Source of the DNA: Rhizobium tibeticum
Lineage (GTDB): Bacteria > Pseudomonadota > Alphaproteobacteria > Rhizobiales > Rhizobiaceae
Direction of reading: 5' to 3'
Length of the DNA stretch: 64,000 bases
Assembly: GCF_900110205.1 (NCBI RefSeq)
Contig: NZ_FOCV01000018.1
Coordinates: 62,001 to 126,000, forward strand
Made by a program: the position numbers and the translations under genes. Numbering within the stretch: position 1 is the stretch's first letter; each line of letters opens with the position of its first letter. The notes under the pieces were generated by a model. It did not search any database. It was not told where the DNA came from and was given only the letters and a program-made list of their open reading frames with translations. Shown here piece by piece: positions 25,934 to 34,991 of the stretch.

Positions 25934-28900
25934 TCACCTCGTCCCGTCGCGCGCAAGGTCGGTCAACAGACCCGCGGCGACAGTGATCCGGGCAAGATTC
26001 GGATCGCCGCTGTCGCTCAACCCGGATAGTTCTTCTGCGATCCGGTTGATCCTGACGCGATCGCCGGCATGCCAAGCCTGGACCGGAAGCTTGTCCTTAC
26101 CATGGTTGGCAAGTGCCGAAATGACGATATCACGTCTCGCACTGGCGATCTGGTCGATACTGCGTGCCAGCGCCAGGTTCTCGTAATGGTCGGTTGTGAT
26201 GATCCGCGATCCGGCGGCGAGCAACCGACCGATCCGGAAGGTCTGGGAGACGGCAAAATAGCTTTCCGCGGCGCGAGCCAGCGGTTCGCCCGTGCGTTCG
26301 GCGATCTGCATGATCTCGGGCACGAGCGCAAAGCCGAGCAGCCCTGAGATCTCGGCGGCCAGCTTATCCGGCACGCCGGCGTCGCGATATTCCTGCTGGC
26401 GCGCCTCGAGCTCTGGTACCGTCTGGTTGGCGAAAATCGGCTTGAGCTTCTTCAGGGCAGTCTGAAGGCCTTCGATCGTAGCGGCCATATCGCCCTTGGC
26501 CATCTGTGTCTTCAGAAGGAGGCGCGTCAGCAGCGTGAAGGTGTGGCTGATTTCCTCGTAGATGCGGTTCTGCATCGTGCCGCCAATCTTGCCGTCCAAT
26601 GCATCCGTTTCCGTCCAAAGCCGTCCGAGATCAAAGCCGTCACGGGCGATGATTGCCGCGCGAACGACCTCAGGCGCGGATGCCGCTGTGGCATCCATCA
26701 TGCTGACGGCGAAGCCGGGGCCACCTCGGTTGATGGCCTCGTTGGCGAGCACGGTCGCAATGATCTCGCGTTTCAGACGATGGGCGTCGATGTCAGACGC
26801 GTTCGTCTTCCGCATCTTTGCGGGGAAGTAGTTCGAAAGCGTTGCAGCGAAATAGGGATCGTCAGGCAAATCGCTGGCCGCCAGGGCATCGAACAACACG
26901 ATCTTGGCATAGGAAAGCAGAACGCCGATCTCGGGTCGGGTCAGTGGCTTGCCTGCCGCATAGCGCTCGGCAAGGACCGTATCGTCGGGTAGCGTCTCCA
27001 CCTTGCGGTTCAATTGCTTGGCCCCTTCGAACACCGTCATGAGCCGGGCAAGTTCCAGCCCGTTGGCTGTGCCCTTGCGCTCAATCAGCGAAATCGCCAG
27101 AGACTGCAAATAGTTGTTCCTGAGGACAAGCTTTCCGACTTCCTCCGTCATCGATGACAGCAGCTGGTCGCGCTTTGCCCGCGTGAGGCGATTATCGTGC
27201 ATCGCAGCGGCAAGCGCGATCTTGATGTTGACCTCAACGTCCGACGTGTTGACGCCGGCCGAATTGTCAATCGCGTCGGAATTGCAGCGCCCGCCCCTAA
27301 GTCCGTAGGCGATACGGCCCTTCTGCGTGACACCAAGATTTGCGCCCTCGCCGATCACCTTGGCGCGCACGTCTTCCGCCGCTACCCGAATGGGGTCATT
27401 GGCACGGTCACCGACCTCGGCGTCTGTTTCTGACGGCGCTTTGACGTAAGTGCCGATACCGCCGAACCAGAGCAGATCGACCGGGCTCTTCAAAATGGCC
27501 GTCATGATCTCGAACGGCGTTGCCACGGCCTTGTCGATGCCGATCGCGGCCACCGCTTCGGGCGTCAGTGTGACGGACTTTGCCGATCGCGAAATGATCA
27601 TGGCGCCCTTCGAAAGGACACCCTTGTCGAAATCCTGCCAGCTCGACCGCGCCAGATTGAAAAGCCGCTGCCGTTCGGCAAGGGTCTTTTCCATGTCCGG
27701 ATCGGGATCGATGAAGATGTCGCGGTGGTCAAAAGCGGCGACCAACCTGATTTTTGGCGACAAGAGCATGCCGTTGCCAAACACGTCGCCGGACATGTCA
27801 CCGACGCCTGCAACCCTAAACGGCGTGGTCTGGATGTCGATGTCCATTTCACGGAAATGTCGCTTCACCGTTTCCCAGGCGCCGCGTGCAGTAATGCCCA
27901 TCTTCTTGTGGTCGTACCCAGCCGAGCCGCCTGACGCGAAGGCATCGTCAAGCCAGAAGCCAGCTTCCTGCGCGAGAGCGTTGGCGGTATCCGAGAAGGT
28001 TGCGGTTCCCTTGTCGGCTGCCACGACAAAATAGGGGTCGTCGCCGTCGAGCCTTACCGTATCCTTCGGCGGCACGATATCGGCGCCACTGATGTTGTCG
28101 GTGATCGACAGCAGTGTGCGAATATAGGTCTTGTAAGCTTCGCGACCGGCGTTGAAGATCTCGTCGCGGCTGCCGCCGACCGGGAGCTTCTTCGGATAGA
28201 AGCCACCTTTCGCGCCAACCGGCACGATGACCGCGTTTTTGACCTGTTGCGCTTTCACAAGCCCCAGCACTTCGGTTCGATAGTCTTCAGCACGGTCGGA
28301 CCAACGCAGGCCGCCACGCGCCACCTTGCCGAAGCGCAGGTGTACGCCTTCGACTTCGACGCCGTAGACGAACATCTCGCGGAACGGCCGTGGTTCGGGC
28401 AATCCGTCGACCAGATGCGGGTCAAGCTTGAAAGCCAGCATCGCTTTCGGTGAGCCGTCTTGATTGCGCTGGAAGTAGTTCGTCCTCAGCGTCGCGTCCA
28501 CGACGTTGGCGTAGCGGCGCAGGATTCGATCGTCATCAAGGCTAGGCACGTCGGAAAGCGCCGCCTCGATCTTTTCATGTTGCTCGCTCACCTTCTTCAT
28601 CCGCGTCTTGTCGGTGATTTTGGGATCAAGCGTGTCATGGAATAGCCGGAAGACCATCGCCGCGATTGCCGGATATTTGTCAAGCGTCGTTGCGATGTAG
28701 TCCAGCGAGTAAGGAATACCCGCTTGGCGCAGATAACGTGCGTAGGCGCGAAGTACGCTGGTTTCGCGCGCGGTCAGTCCCGCCGAGACGATCAGACGGT
28801 TGAAGTTGTCATTGTCGATGACTCCGCTGAAAGCTGCGAGGAAGGCTTCCTCCAACGTCACTCCATGTCGGTGGAGGTCGATTTCAATGCCGCTTCGAGC

Positions 28901-30709
28901 TTCGAGCTCCATATCATGCAGCACGACCAGCTTCTCCGAGCCGCCGGGCAGGGTCACGTCGATATCGAAGGTTCCTTCGCTGATGACGTTGAAACCCAGG
29001 TTCTCAAGCAATGGGACGCGGCGGGACAAGGCGAGTTGGCCACCAGAGTGGAAGATCTTCAGGCACAGCAGTTCAACGCCGTCCTTCTCTCGCGTATAAA
29101 AAGCGATACGGATCGGCTCTCCGGCCGCGCATGCAGCAATGTCCCCCAGATCGCCAAAGGTCTCTTCCGGCGTGAAGAGATCCTGAAAAGCGTGACTGAC
29201 CTGCAGGCGTGGCGCCTTCGGCCCTGCAAGGGTTTCGAAGCGATCATCCCAGCGTGCGGTGATGGCGCGGATAGCTTCCTCCAGCTTTGCCTGTGGCACG
29301 CGTGGCGTCTTGCCCCAGGACCGGCCAATGATGAAGTGGACGCGGGCGACGCCGCCTTCAGGAAAGGCCGGGTAATAAGCCGAGACACGGCCATCATAGA
29401 CGGTCTTCAGATAGGCTCCGATCTTCTCACGCACGATCGAATCGTACTCTTCGCGCGGCACGTAAACGATCACTGAAACGAAACGGTCGAAATGATCGAT
29501 GCGGGGCAGGACGCGGACTCGCGGCCGGTTGGCAAGATCGTTGATCTGCTCAGCGAAGCCGGCCAGAAGCATCGTGTCGATCTGGAAGAGGTCGTCGCGC
29601 GGATAGGATTCCAGCGTATTGTCCAGCATACGGCCCGAGTGGCTCATCGGGTCGAAGCCGAAGTGTTCCTTCACCCGCTCGATTTTGGAGCGGAGCAGCG
29701 GGATATCGCTGGCGAGGGATGTGTAGGCGGTCGAGGTGAACAGGCCGACAATGCGCAGCTCGCCGGTCACATTCCCGTCGGCGTCAAACCGCTTAACCCC
29801 GACATAGTCCATATAGGCGCGGCGATGGACGATCGACTTCACGTTGGCCTTGGTAACGATCAGGAAATCCGGGCCATCCAGGAATGCCAGGATTTCCGGT
29901 GTTGTCGTAACAGCGTCCTTGCCGGTGCGCAAAACAAGCACGTCGGGGTTCGAAAGAATCCCGAGACCGGTGCCCTTGTCCCGCTCCACCTTCGCGCTGG
30001 TGCCTTTTCCGGAATAGACATATTCTCGCATTCCGAGGAACGTGAAGTTTGCATCGCGTAGCCACGTCAGAAAGGCAAGCGCTTCATCCCGTTCCGCCTT
30101 CCTACGGCTGGATTTGTAGGCGGAAAGCTCATCGATCACCGTTCCGAGCTTCTCCAGCATGGGCCTCCAGTCTGACACCGTCACGCGCACCTGCTCGACC
30201 ACGGTCTTCACCCGCTTGATGAGGTCGGCGGCCTGGACCGCCGTCAGAGGCGCAAGGTGGAGCTGGATATGGCTGACGCGATTGACCGGCTCGCTCGGGA
30301 GATCAGCGGAGTAGAGTTCCGGCGCTTTGCCTTCCTCCAGCACTAGGATCGGGTGCACGGCCATATAGAGGTCGCGATAGCTGCTGGTGACCTCGCCCAT
30401 CACCGATTCATACAGGAACGGCATGTTGTGGTCGGTGACCGAGAGAATGGAAACGGCAACACCGTCGGGCTCCACATCGGCGATGGTATCGATGGTGATG
30501 CGCGCCGAATTGCCCGCCCAGGCTGCTAATTCCTTTGCCGAATGCACAGCAGCAAGCGCCAGCATTTCCGGTGTGTAGTGTTCCAGATCGTCGCCGCTGG
30601 CGCGGCCGAACAAAAACTCGGGATCGAGAGAGGTTTTCCCGGTTGCCGCCGCGATTTTGGTCGCGCTTTCGAGCTGCTTTTCTCGTTTCGGATTGTTTCG
30701 ACCAGCCAT
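25934..30709 (-). CDS. gdh: NAD-dependent glutamate dehydrogenase, large (180 kDa) type
   Basis: The 1,591-residue protein is of the L-180 class, in which the catalytic GDH core is flanked by long N- and C-terminal regulatory domains with ACT-like parts. The core includes FGKVARGGLRWSDRAEDYRTE (spread over about residues 800-820) and VIVPVGAKGGFYPKK with the catalytic lysine, plus the NAD-binding GEGANLGVTQKGRI. It catabolises glutamate to 2-oxoglutarate and ammonium. Length matches the family (about 1,590-1,620). It is divergent from pdxY across 253 bases with no clear promoter match. Confidence 0.95.
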   Translation of the reverse strand: MAGRNNPKREKQLESATKIAAATGKTSLDPEFLFGRASGDDLEHYTPEMLALAAVHSAKELAAWAGNSARITIDTIADVEPDGVAVSILSVTDHNMPFLYESVMGEVTSSYRDLYMAVHPILVLEEGKAPELYSADLPSEPVNRVSHIQLHLAPLTAVQAADLIKRVKTVVEQVRVTVSDWRPMLEKLGTVIDELSAYKSSRRKAERDEALAFLTWLRDANFTFLGMREYVYSGKGTSAKVERDKGTGLGILSNPDVLVLRTGKDAVTTTPEILAFLDGPDFLIVTKANVKSIVHRRAYMDYVGVKRFDADGNVTGELRIVGLFTSTAYTSLASDIPLLRSKIERVKEHFGFDPMSHSGRMLDNTLESYPRDDLFQIDTMLLAGFAEQINDLANRPRVRVLPRIDHFDRFVSVIVYVPREEYDSIVREKIGAYLKTVYDGRVSAYYPAFPEGGVARVHFIIGRSWGKTPRVPQAKLEEAIRAITARWDDRFETLAGPKAPRLQVSHAFQDLFTPEETFGDLGDIAACAAGEPIRIAFYTREKDGVELLCLKIFHSGGQLALSRRVPLLENLGFNVISEGTFDIDVTLPGGSEKLVVLHDMELEARSGIEIDLHRHGVTLEEAFLAAFSGVIDNDNFNRLIVSAGLTARETSVLRAYARYLRQAGIPYSLDYIATTLDKYPAIAAMVFRLFHDTLDPKITDKTRMKKVSEQHEKIEAALSDVPSLDDDRILRRYANVVDATLRTNYFQRNQDGSPKAMLAFKLDPHLVDGLPEPRPFREMFVYGVEVEGVHLRFGKVARGGLRWSDRAEDYRTEVLGLVKAQQVKNAVIVPVGAKGGFYPKKLPVGGSRDEIFNAGREAYKTYIRTLLSITDNISGADIVPPKDTVRLDGDDPYFVVAADKGTATFSDTANALAQEAGFWLDDAFASGGSAGYDHKKMGITARGAWETVKRHFREMDIDIQTTPFRVAGVGDMSGDVFGNGMLLSPKIRLVAAFDHRDIFIDPDPDMEKTLAERQRLFNLARSSWQDFDKGVLSKGAMIISRSAKSVTLTPEAVAAIGIDKAVATPFEIMTAILKSPVDLLWFGGIGTYVKAPSETDAEVGDRANDPIRVAAEDVRAKVIGEGANLGVTQKGRIAYGLRGGRCNSDAIDNSAGVNTSDVEVNIKIALAAAMHDNRLTRAKRDQLLSSMTEEVGKLVLRNNYLQSLAISLIERKGTANGLELARLMTVFEGAKQLNRKVETLPDDTVLAERYAAGKPLTRPEIGVLLSYAKIVLFDALAASDLPDDPYFAATLSNYFPAKMRKTNASDIDAHRLKREIIATVLANEAINRGGPGFAVSMMDATAASAPEVVRAAIIARDGFDLGRLWTETDALDGKIGGTMQNRIYEEISHTFTLLTRLLLKTQMAKGDMAATIEGLQTALKKLKPIFANQTVPELEARQQEYRDAGVPDKLAAEISGLLGFALVPEIMQIAERTGEPLARAAESYFAVSQTFRIGRLLAAGSRIITTDHYENLALARSIDQIASARRDIVISALANHGKDKLPVQAWHAGDRVRINRIAEELSGLSDSGDPNLARITVAAGLLTDLARDGTR

Positions 30710-30962
30710 CGCAGATACTCCCTCATCTCCTCGATTTGGCGCAAAGTAGCAGAAGATTTGACGAAAGATTCTCTAAAAGAGCGCATTACGAGGCAGCTTT
30801 CATGCGTTTTTGGCCACCCGAACGCAAATTTTCGAAAGATTTTGCTTCGTCGTAGACATGTGGAATTTCTTGGGTCCGACGTTTTCATGCCTGTGTGAAG
30901 AGCAGTTGACAGTGAAGCCGCAAAAAGGAGATCAACGTTCATCGAAAGCCGAGTGGAGCATC

Positions 30963-31838
30963 ATGTCGGAAAACGCCGCAGGAACTGTCATCGTTATCTC
31001 CAGCCACGTTGTCCGTGGTTCCGTCGGAAATCGTGCGGCGGTCTTTGCACTGGAGACTCTAGGCCATCAGGTCTGGGCACTGCCGACGATCGTGCTTCCC
31101 TGGCACCCCGGTCACGGCCGGTCGACAAGGCTCACATTTGCGGAAGCCGATTTTGATGCGGCGATCGACGATCTCATCGGCGCGCCCTGGATCGGCGAAG
31201 TGAAGGCTGTTCTCTCGGGGTATTTCGGCAATGGGGCGCAGGCGCGCTCGGTTGCCCGGCTGGTGACGGCTTTGCGGGAGCGGAAGCCGGAGCTTCTGTA
31301 TGTTTGTGATCCGGTCATGGGGGATCTGGGCGGTCTCTACGTGCCGCAGGCAACGGCCGAGGCAATCAGGGATCATCTGATACCGCTCGCTTCGCTTGCA
31401 ACGCCTAATCGATATGAACTCGCCTGGCTCGCCGGTGCTCCGCTAGAGGACAATACAGCGATCATGGATGCGGCCCTATCGCTGGGACCGTCCCGCATGC
31501 TGGTGACCTCCGCAGTGCCCATGATGGCTGGCGGCACAGGCAATCTCTATCTCTCGGGGCGCCATGCGCTGCTGGCGGAACATCGCCTTATCGACAAGCC
31601 GCCGAATGGCCTTGGTGATCTTCTCGCGGCGCTGTTTCTATCGCGGCTTCTCTCGGGCATGGAGGATGAGAAGGCGCTTCAGCTTGCAACGGCGAGCGTC
31701 TACGAGGTGCTTGCTCGCGCGGTGAAGCGGGGCAGTGATGAATTGACACTGGCACGCGACTCGTCGAGCCTGGCAACGCCGATGGCGATGGTCCAGATGC
31801 GACGCTTGTTGCACCCGGCACAAAGGCGCAAGGGGTAA
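30963..31838 (+). CDS. pdxY: Pyridoxal kinase PdxY
   Basis: The 291-residue ribokinase-fold enzyme phosphorylates pyridoxal in the PLP salvage pathway. Family features are VIVISSHVVRGSVGNRAAVFALE (N-terminus), YVCDPVMGD, TPNRYELAWLAG and the C-terminal GLGDLLAALFL, where the usual G-T-G-D anion-hole motif reads N-G-L-G-D. The ATG at 30963 is preferred; the open frame extends upstream to 30810 but that part has no similarity to kinases. It stands alone on the plus strand. Confidence 0.88.
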   Translation: MSENAAGTVIVISSHVVRGSVGNRAAVFALETLGHQVWALPTIVLPWHPGHGRSTRLTFAEADFDAAIDDLIGAPWIGEVKAVLSGYFGNGAQARSVARLVTALRERKPELLYVCDPVMGDLGGLYVPQATAEAIRDHLIPLASLATPNRYELAWLAGAPLEDNTAIMDAALSLGPSRMLVTSAVPMMAGGTGNLYLSGRHALLAEHRLIDKPPNGLGDLLAALFLSRLLSGMEDEKALQLATASVYEVLARAVKRGSDELTLARDSSSLATPMAMVQMRRLLHPAQRRKG

Positions 31839-31911
31839 CGGTCACGCACCCGCATTTCATATCTTGCAGTGCGATATTGATCTTGGCGGGCGTAGGCTGT
31901 AATCGAAGATC

Positions 31912-32553
31912 ATGCAGCGTTTTCCAAACACCCTTCTGGACGGTTATCGTAACTTTATGAACGGGCGTTATGCGGACGCCCGCGATCGCTATAGGACACT
32001 GGCGGAGCACGGCCAGAACCCAAGTACGCTGGTGGTCGCCTGTTCGGACTCGCGCGCTGCCCCCGAACTGATTTTCGACGCAGGCCCCGGTGAACTTTTC
32101 GTCATCCGGAATGTTGCCAACATGGTACCGCCCTATCAGCCGGATGGCCATTTCCACGCGACGTCGGCAGCGCTGGAATTTGCGGTCCAGGTGCTGAAGG
32201 TTACCGATATCGTCGTCATGGGTCACGGCCGTTGCGGGGGTATTCGGGCGGCGCTGGACCCGAACGCTGAGCCCCTGTCGCCGGGTGACTTTATCGGACG
32301 CTGGATGTCGCTCGTCAGGCCTGCGGCTGAGCAGATCGGCGCCAATGATGTCATGACACTCGCCGAGCGCCAAACCGCCCTCGAGCGCGTGTCGATCCGA
32401 AATTCGATCGAGAATCTCAGGACGTTTCCGGACATCAAGGCCTTGGAAGACGCCGGCAAGATAGCGCTTCACGGTGCCTGGTTTGACATTTCGACCGGAG
32501 AGCTGTGGGTTATGGACGCTGAAACCCGTGACTTCATTCGTCCTGATGTCTAG
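31912..32553 (+). CDS. Beta-class carbonic anhydrase
   Basis: The 213-residue zinc enzyme interconverts carbon dioxide and bicarbonate. The ligands are visible: C44 and the D46-R48 dyad in ACSDSR, and H105 and C108 in MGHGRCGG. Bacterial beta-class enzymes supply bicarbonate for carboxylations such as fatty acid and purine synthesis. No signal peptide is seen, so it is cytoplasmic. It begins 73 bases after pdxY and may be co-transcribed. Its stop is close to a hairpin that favours the opposite strand. Confidence 0.93.
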   Translation: MQRFPNTLLDGYRNFMNGRYADARDRYRTLAEHGQNPSTLVVACSDSRAAPELIFDAGPGELFVIRNVANMVPPYQPDGHFHATSAALEFAVQVLKVTDIVVMGHGRCGGIRAALDPNAEPLSPGDFIGRWMSLVRPAAEQIGANDVMTLAERQTALERVSIRNSIENLRTFPDIKALEDAGKIALHGAWFDISTGELWVMDAETRDFIRPDV

Positions 32554-32565
32554 GCCAAAATAAAA

Positions 32566-32589
32566 AGCGCCGAACTTCGGTTCGGCGCT
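32566..32589 (-). terminator. Intrinsic terminator of the lytic transglycosylase gene
   Basis: A perfect 9-bp stem AGCGCCGAA/TTCGGCGCT with a CTTCGG loop is followed on the minus strand by TTTTTATTTT. This is a strong intrinsic terminator for the minus-strand gene ending at 32612. On the plus strand the T run is absent, so it stops the carbonic anhydrase transcript less well. Confidence 0.88.
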
Positions 32590-32611
32590 CTTGGCGTATG
32601 TTGAACTCTTC

Positions 32612-33430
32612 TCAGTTGCCGTCGATCTGCTGACCGATGTAGGCGATTGCCTGCTGGTAGACGGTCGCCGCGTTCCAGCCGGCAATGGCTGCGAAGTTGG
32701 GCTCGCCTGGCTGATAGCCGGCACCAGCCTGCCAACCATGGCCCTTCAGGAAGTTGGCAGTTGAGGCAAGCGCGTCAGCGCGTGAGCCAACCATATCGAC
32801 GCGGCCGTCGCCATCGCCATCGGCGCCGAAGCGCACGACATTGCGCGGCAGGAACTGCGTCTGTCCGATCTCGCCGTGGGCTGCACCGCGCGCCTGCGGG
32901 CTCAGGTAACCCTCCGAGACGAGTTGCAGCGCTGCGTAAAGCTGGTCGGTGAAATAATCAGAGCGCCGGCAATCATAGGCGAGCGTCGACACGGCCGACA
33001 GCGTGTGCTGGTTGCCCATGTAGCTGCCGAATCCAGTCTCCATGCCCCAAATCGCGATCAGCGGGCCGGCTGGAACACCAAAGCTGCGCTCGATCGATGC
33101 AAAGAGGGCTGCATTGGAGCGCTTCATCCCCTTGCCGCGTGAAATGATTGTCGCGCCGCCACGCTTCTGCATGAAGGCATCGAAGGAAAGCTTGAAGCTC
33201 TTCTGGCCGCGGTCGGCGGCAATTGTGGGTCTGTTGTAGGCGACGTTCGCGAAGGCGCGATCAAGAATTTTGGGGCTGACACCATGTGTTGCAGCCTCTT
33301 GTTTGAACTCGCCAACCCACTCCTCGAACCCGGCACCGTTGTTGCCGCACTGGGCGGCCTTGGCAGCTGCAGGAACTGCGTGGAGAATGCAGGCGGCCGC
33401 AGCTACCAGCAAAAATTTTGTCATGCGCAT
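32612..33430 (-). CDS. Lytic murein transglycosylase (MltB-like)
   Basis: The 272-residue secreted protein has a signal peptide (about 23-27 residues, ending AAAKAAQ). It belongs to the SLT_2/MltB family, with the catalytic glutamate in IWGMETGFGSYMGN and the sequence RGAAHGEIGQTQFLP. It cleaves peptidoglycan glycan strands to 1,6-anhydro-muropeptides in the periplasm. No lipobox is present, unlike E. coli MltB, and there is no C-terminal peptidoglycan-binding domain. It lies 173 bases downstream of asd on the same strand. Confidence 0.88.
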   Translation of the reverse strand: MRMTKFLLVAAAACILHAVPAAAKAAQCGNNGAGFEEWVGEFKQEAATHGVSPKILDRAFANVAYNRPTIAADRGQKSFKLSFDAFMQKRGGATIISRGKGMKRSNAALFASIERSFGVPAGPLIAIWGMETGFGSYMGNQHTLSAVSTLAYDCRRSDYFTDQLYAALQLVSEGYLSPQARGAAHGEIGQTQFLPRNVVRFGADGDGDGRVDMVGSRADALASTANFLKGHGWQAGAGYQPGEPNFAAIAGWNAATVYQQAIAYIGQQIDGN

Positions 33431-33603
33431 GGAGATACCCCGATCCCGATCTGACTAGCCTTCAAACCGGGCCAGCGGCCCGCTTTCGGCAATATTGTCA
33501 CCATCTTTGTGTTGGCAAGCGCGGGAAGCCAAAAACAGCAAACCCGCGCCAAGCAAGCCCTATCTTAGTAAGCGGGACTTAACAAATCACAGTTAACAGT
33601 TGG

Positions 33604-34638
33604 TTAGGCCGCCTTCTTGCGCGGCTTCACAAGTCCGCGATTAATAAGCAGCTCGGCGATCTGTATCGCATTGAGAGCAGCCCCCTTGCGGAGGTTGTCG
33701 GAAACCACCCACATATTCAGGCCGTTCTCGACCGTCGCGTCCTCGCGGATGCGCGAGATATAGGTCGCGTCTTCGCCGGCAGACTCGTACGGCGTGATGT
33801 AACCGCCGTTCTCGCGCTTATCGATGACCAGGCAGCCGGGAGCTTCGCGCAGGATGTCGCGAGCCTGATCGGCGGTGATCTCGTTCTCGAATTCGATGTT
33901 GACCGATTCAGAGTGGCCGATGAATACCGGAACGCGAACTGCCGTGCAGGTCACCTTGATCTTCGGATCGAGCATCTTCTTGGTCTCGGCGAGAACCTTC
34001 CACTCTTCCTTCGTGTAACCGTCTTCCATGAAGCTGTCGATGTGGGGGATGACGTTGAAGGCAATGCGCTTCGTGAACTTCTTGTTCTCGATCGGATCCG
34101 CGACGAAGACGGCGCGCGTTTGGTTGAACAGCTCGTCCATGCCGTCCTTGCCGGCGCCGGAAACGGACTGATAGGTCGAAACGACCACGCGCTTGATCTT
34201 GGCGAAGTCGTGCAGCGGCTTGAGCGCCACGACGAGCTGTGCAGTCGAGCAATTCGGGTTGGCAATGATGTTGCGCTTGCTGAACTGGGCAATGGCGTCC
34301 GGGTTCACTTCCGGAACGATGAGCGGCACGTCCGCGTCGTAGCGCCATGCCGAGGAGTTGTCGATGACGACGCAGCCTTGGGCGCCGATCTTGGGCGACC
34401 ACTTCTTGGAAACCTCCCCGCCGGCCGACATCAGGCAGATGTCGGTATCGGAGAAGTCGTAATTTTCAAGGTTGGAGACCTTCAGCGTCTTGTCGCCGTA
34501 GGAAACTTCAGTCCCCTGCGAACGCGCAGACGCAAGCGCGACGACTTCGTCAGCAGGGAAACCGCGCTCGGAGAGGATGTTGAGCATTTCCCGGCCAACA
34601 TTTCCGGTCGCTCCCGCAACTGCAACTTTAAAACCCAT
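33604..34638 (-). CDS. asd: Aspartate-semialdehyde dehydrogenase
   Basis: The 344-residue enzyme makes aspartate semialdehyde, the branch-point for lysine, diaminopimelate, threonine and methionine. The NADP-binding loop is VAVAGATGNVGREML at the N-terminus, and the catalytic cysteine is in NPNCSTAQLVVAL near residue 130. VSTYQSVSGAGKDGMDEL is the family substrate-binding region. Length is typical. The C-terminal tail is basic (KPRKKAA). It is monocistronic or leads into the transglycosylase gene. Confidence 0.96.
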   Translation of the reverse strand: MGFKVAVAGATGNVGREMLNILSERGFPADEVVALASARSQGTEVSYGDKTLKVSNLENYDFSDTDICLMSAGGEVSKKWSPKIGAQGCVVIDNSSAWRYDADVPLIVPEVNPDAIAQFSKRNIIANPNCSTAQLVVALKPLHDFAKIKRVVVSTYQSVSGAGKDGMDELFNQTRAVFVADPIENKKFTKRIAFNVIPHIDSFMEDGYTKEEWKVLAETKKMLDPKIKVTCTAVRVPVFIGHSESVNIEFENEITADQARDILREAPGCLVIDKRENGGYITPYESAGEDATYISRIREDATVENGLNMWVVSDNLRKGAALNAIQIAELLINRGLVKPRKKAA

Positions 34639-34991
34639 TTCTCAAGCTCTCTTTCTCTTCTCTCCTCTTATCCGGTGAGGGGGAAGCGCGAAACATCGCG
34701 GCTTCCTTGTCCCCAGCCGGGCCGGGGAGAGAGCGGCAGGCCAGAGACGTCAGACGGTTTTCGTCGTCGTTTTGGCCTTGGTTTTGGAAGAAACCGGAAC
34801 GGCAACACCCATCCCGGCATTTTGTGCCCGGTCATTGCATGCAGCAATGGCGTGTTCGTCGCGAACCATGGATATCCCTTTTCCGCCGTTGCTCTTAAAA
34901 GGTTTTCCACAGGAGTCAAGGTTTATGCGATCAGATACGGCAGCGTGGCGGCGGATGGACGGTCTTCCAGCAGCCCTCGTGCCTCCGACGT
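34639..34991. other. Intergenic region between opgC-type gene and asd with palindromes and one small ORF
   Basis: This 353-base gap holds one candidate 39-residue ORF (34750-34869, minus). It also has two adjacent inverted repeats at about 34681-34735: GGAAGCGCG...CGCGGCTTCC with a bulge, and CCCC...GGGG around AGCCGGGCC. The pattern resembles the palindromic repeats scattered between rhizobial genes, but I cannot confirm family membership. Confidence 0.4.
34750..34869 (-). CDS. Candidate 39-residue protein
   Basis: A short frame begins MVRDEHAIAACNDRAQN and ends in the threonine/lysine-rich tail SKTKAKTTTKTV. A weak AGGGA ribosome site lies about 7 bases before the ATG. Codon third positions are often G or C, as in neighbouring genes. 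No family is recognised, and no membrane segment is present. It could be chance; length and weak start make this uncertain. Confidence 0.3.
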   Translation of the reverse strand: MVRDEHAIAACNDRAQNAGMGVAVPVSSKTKAKTTTKTV

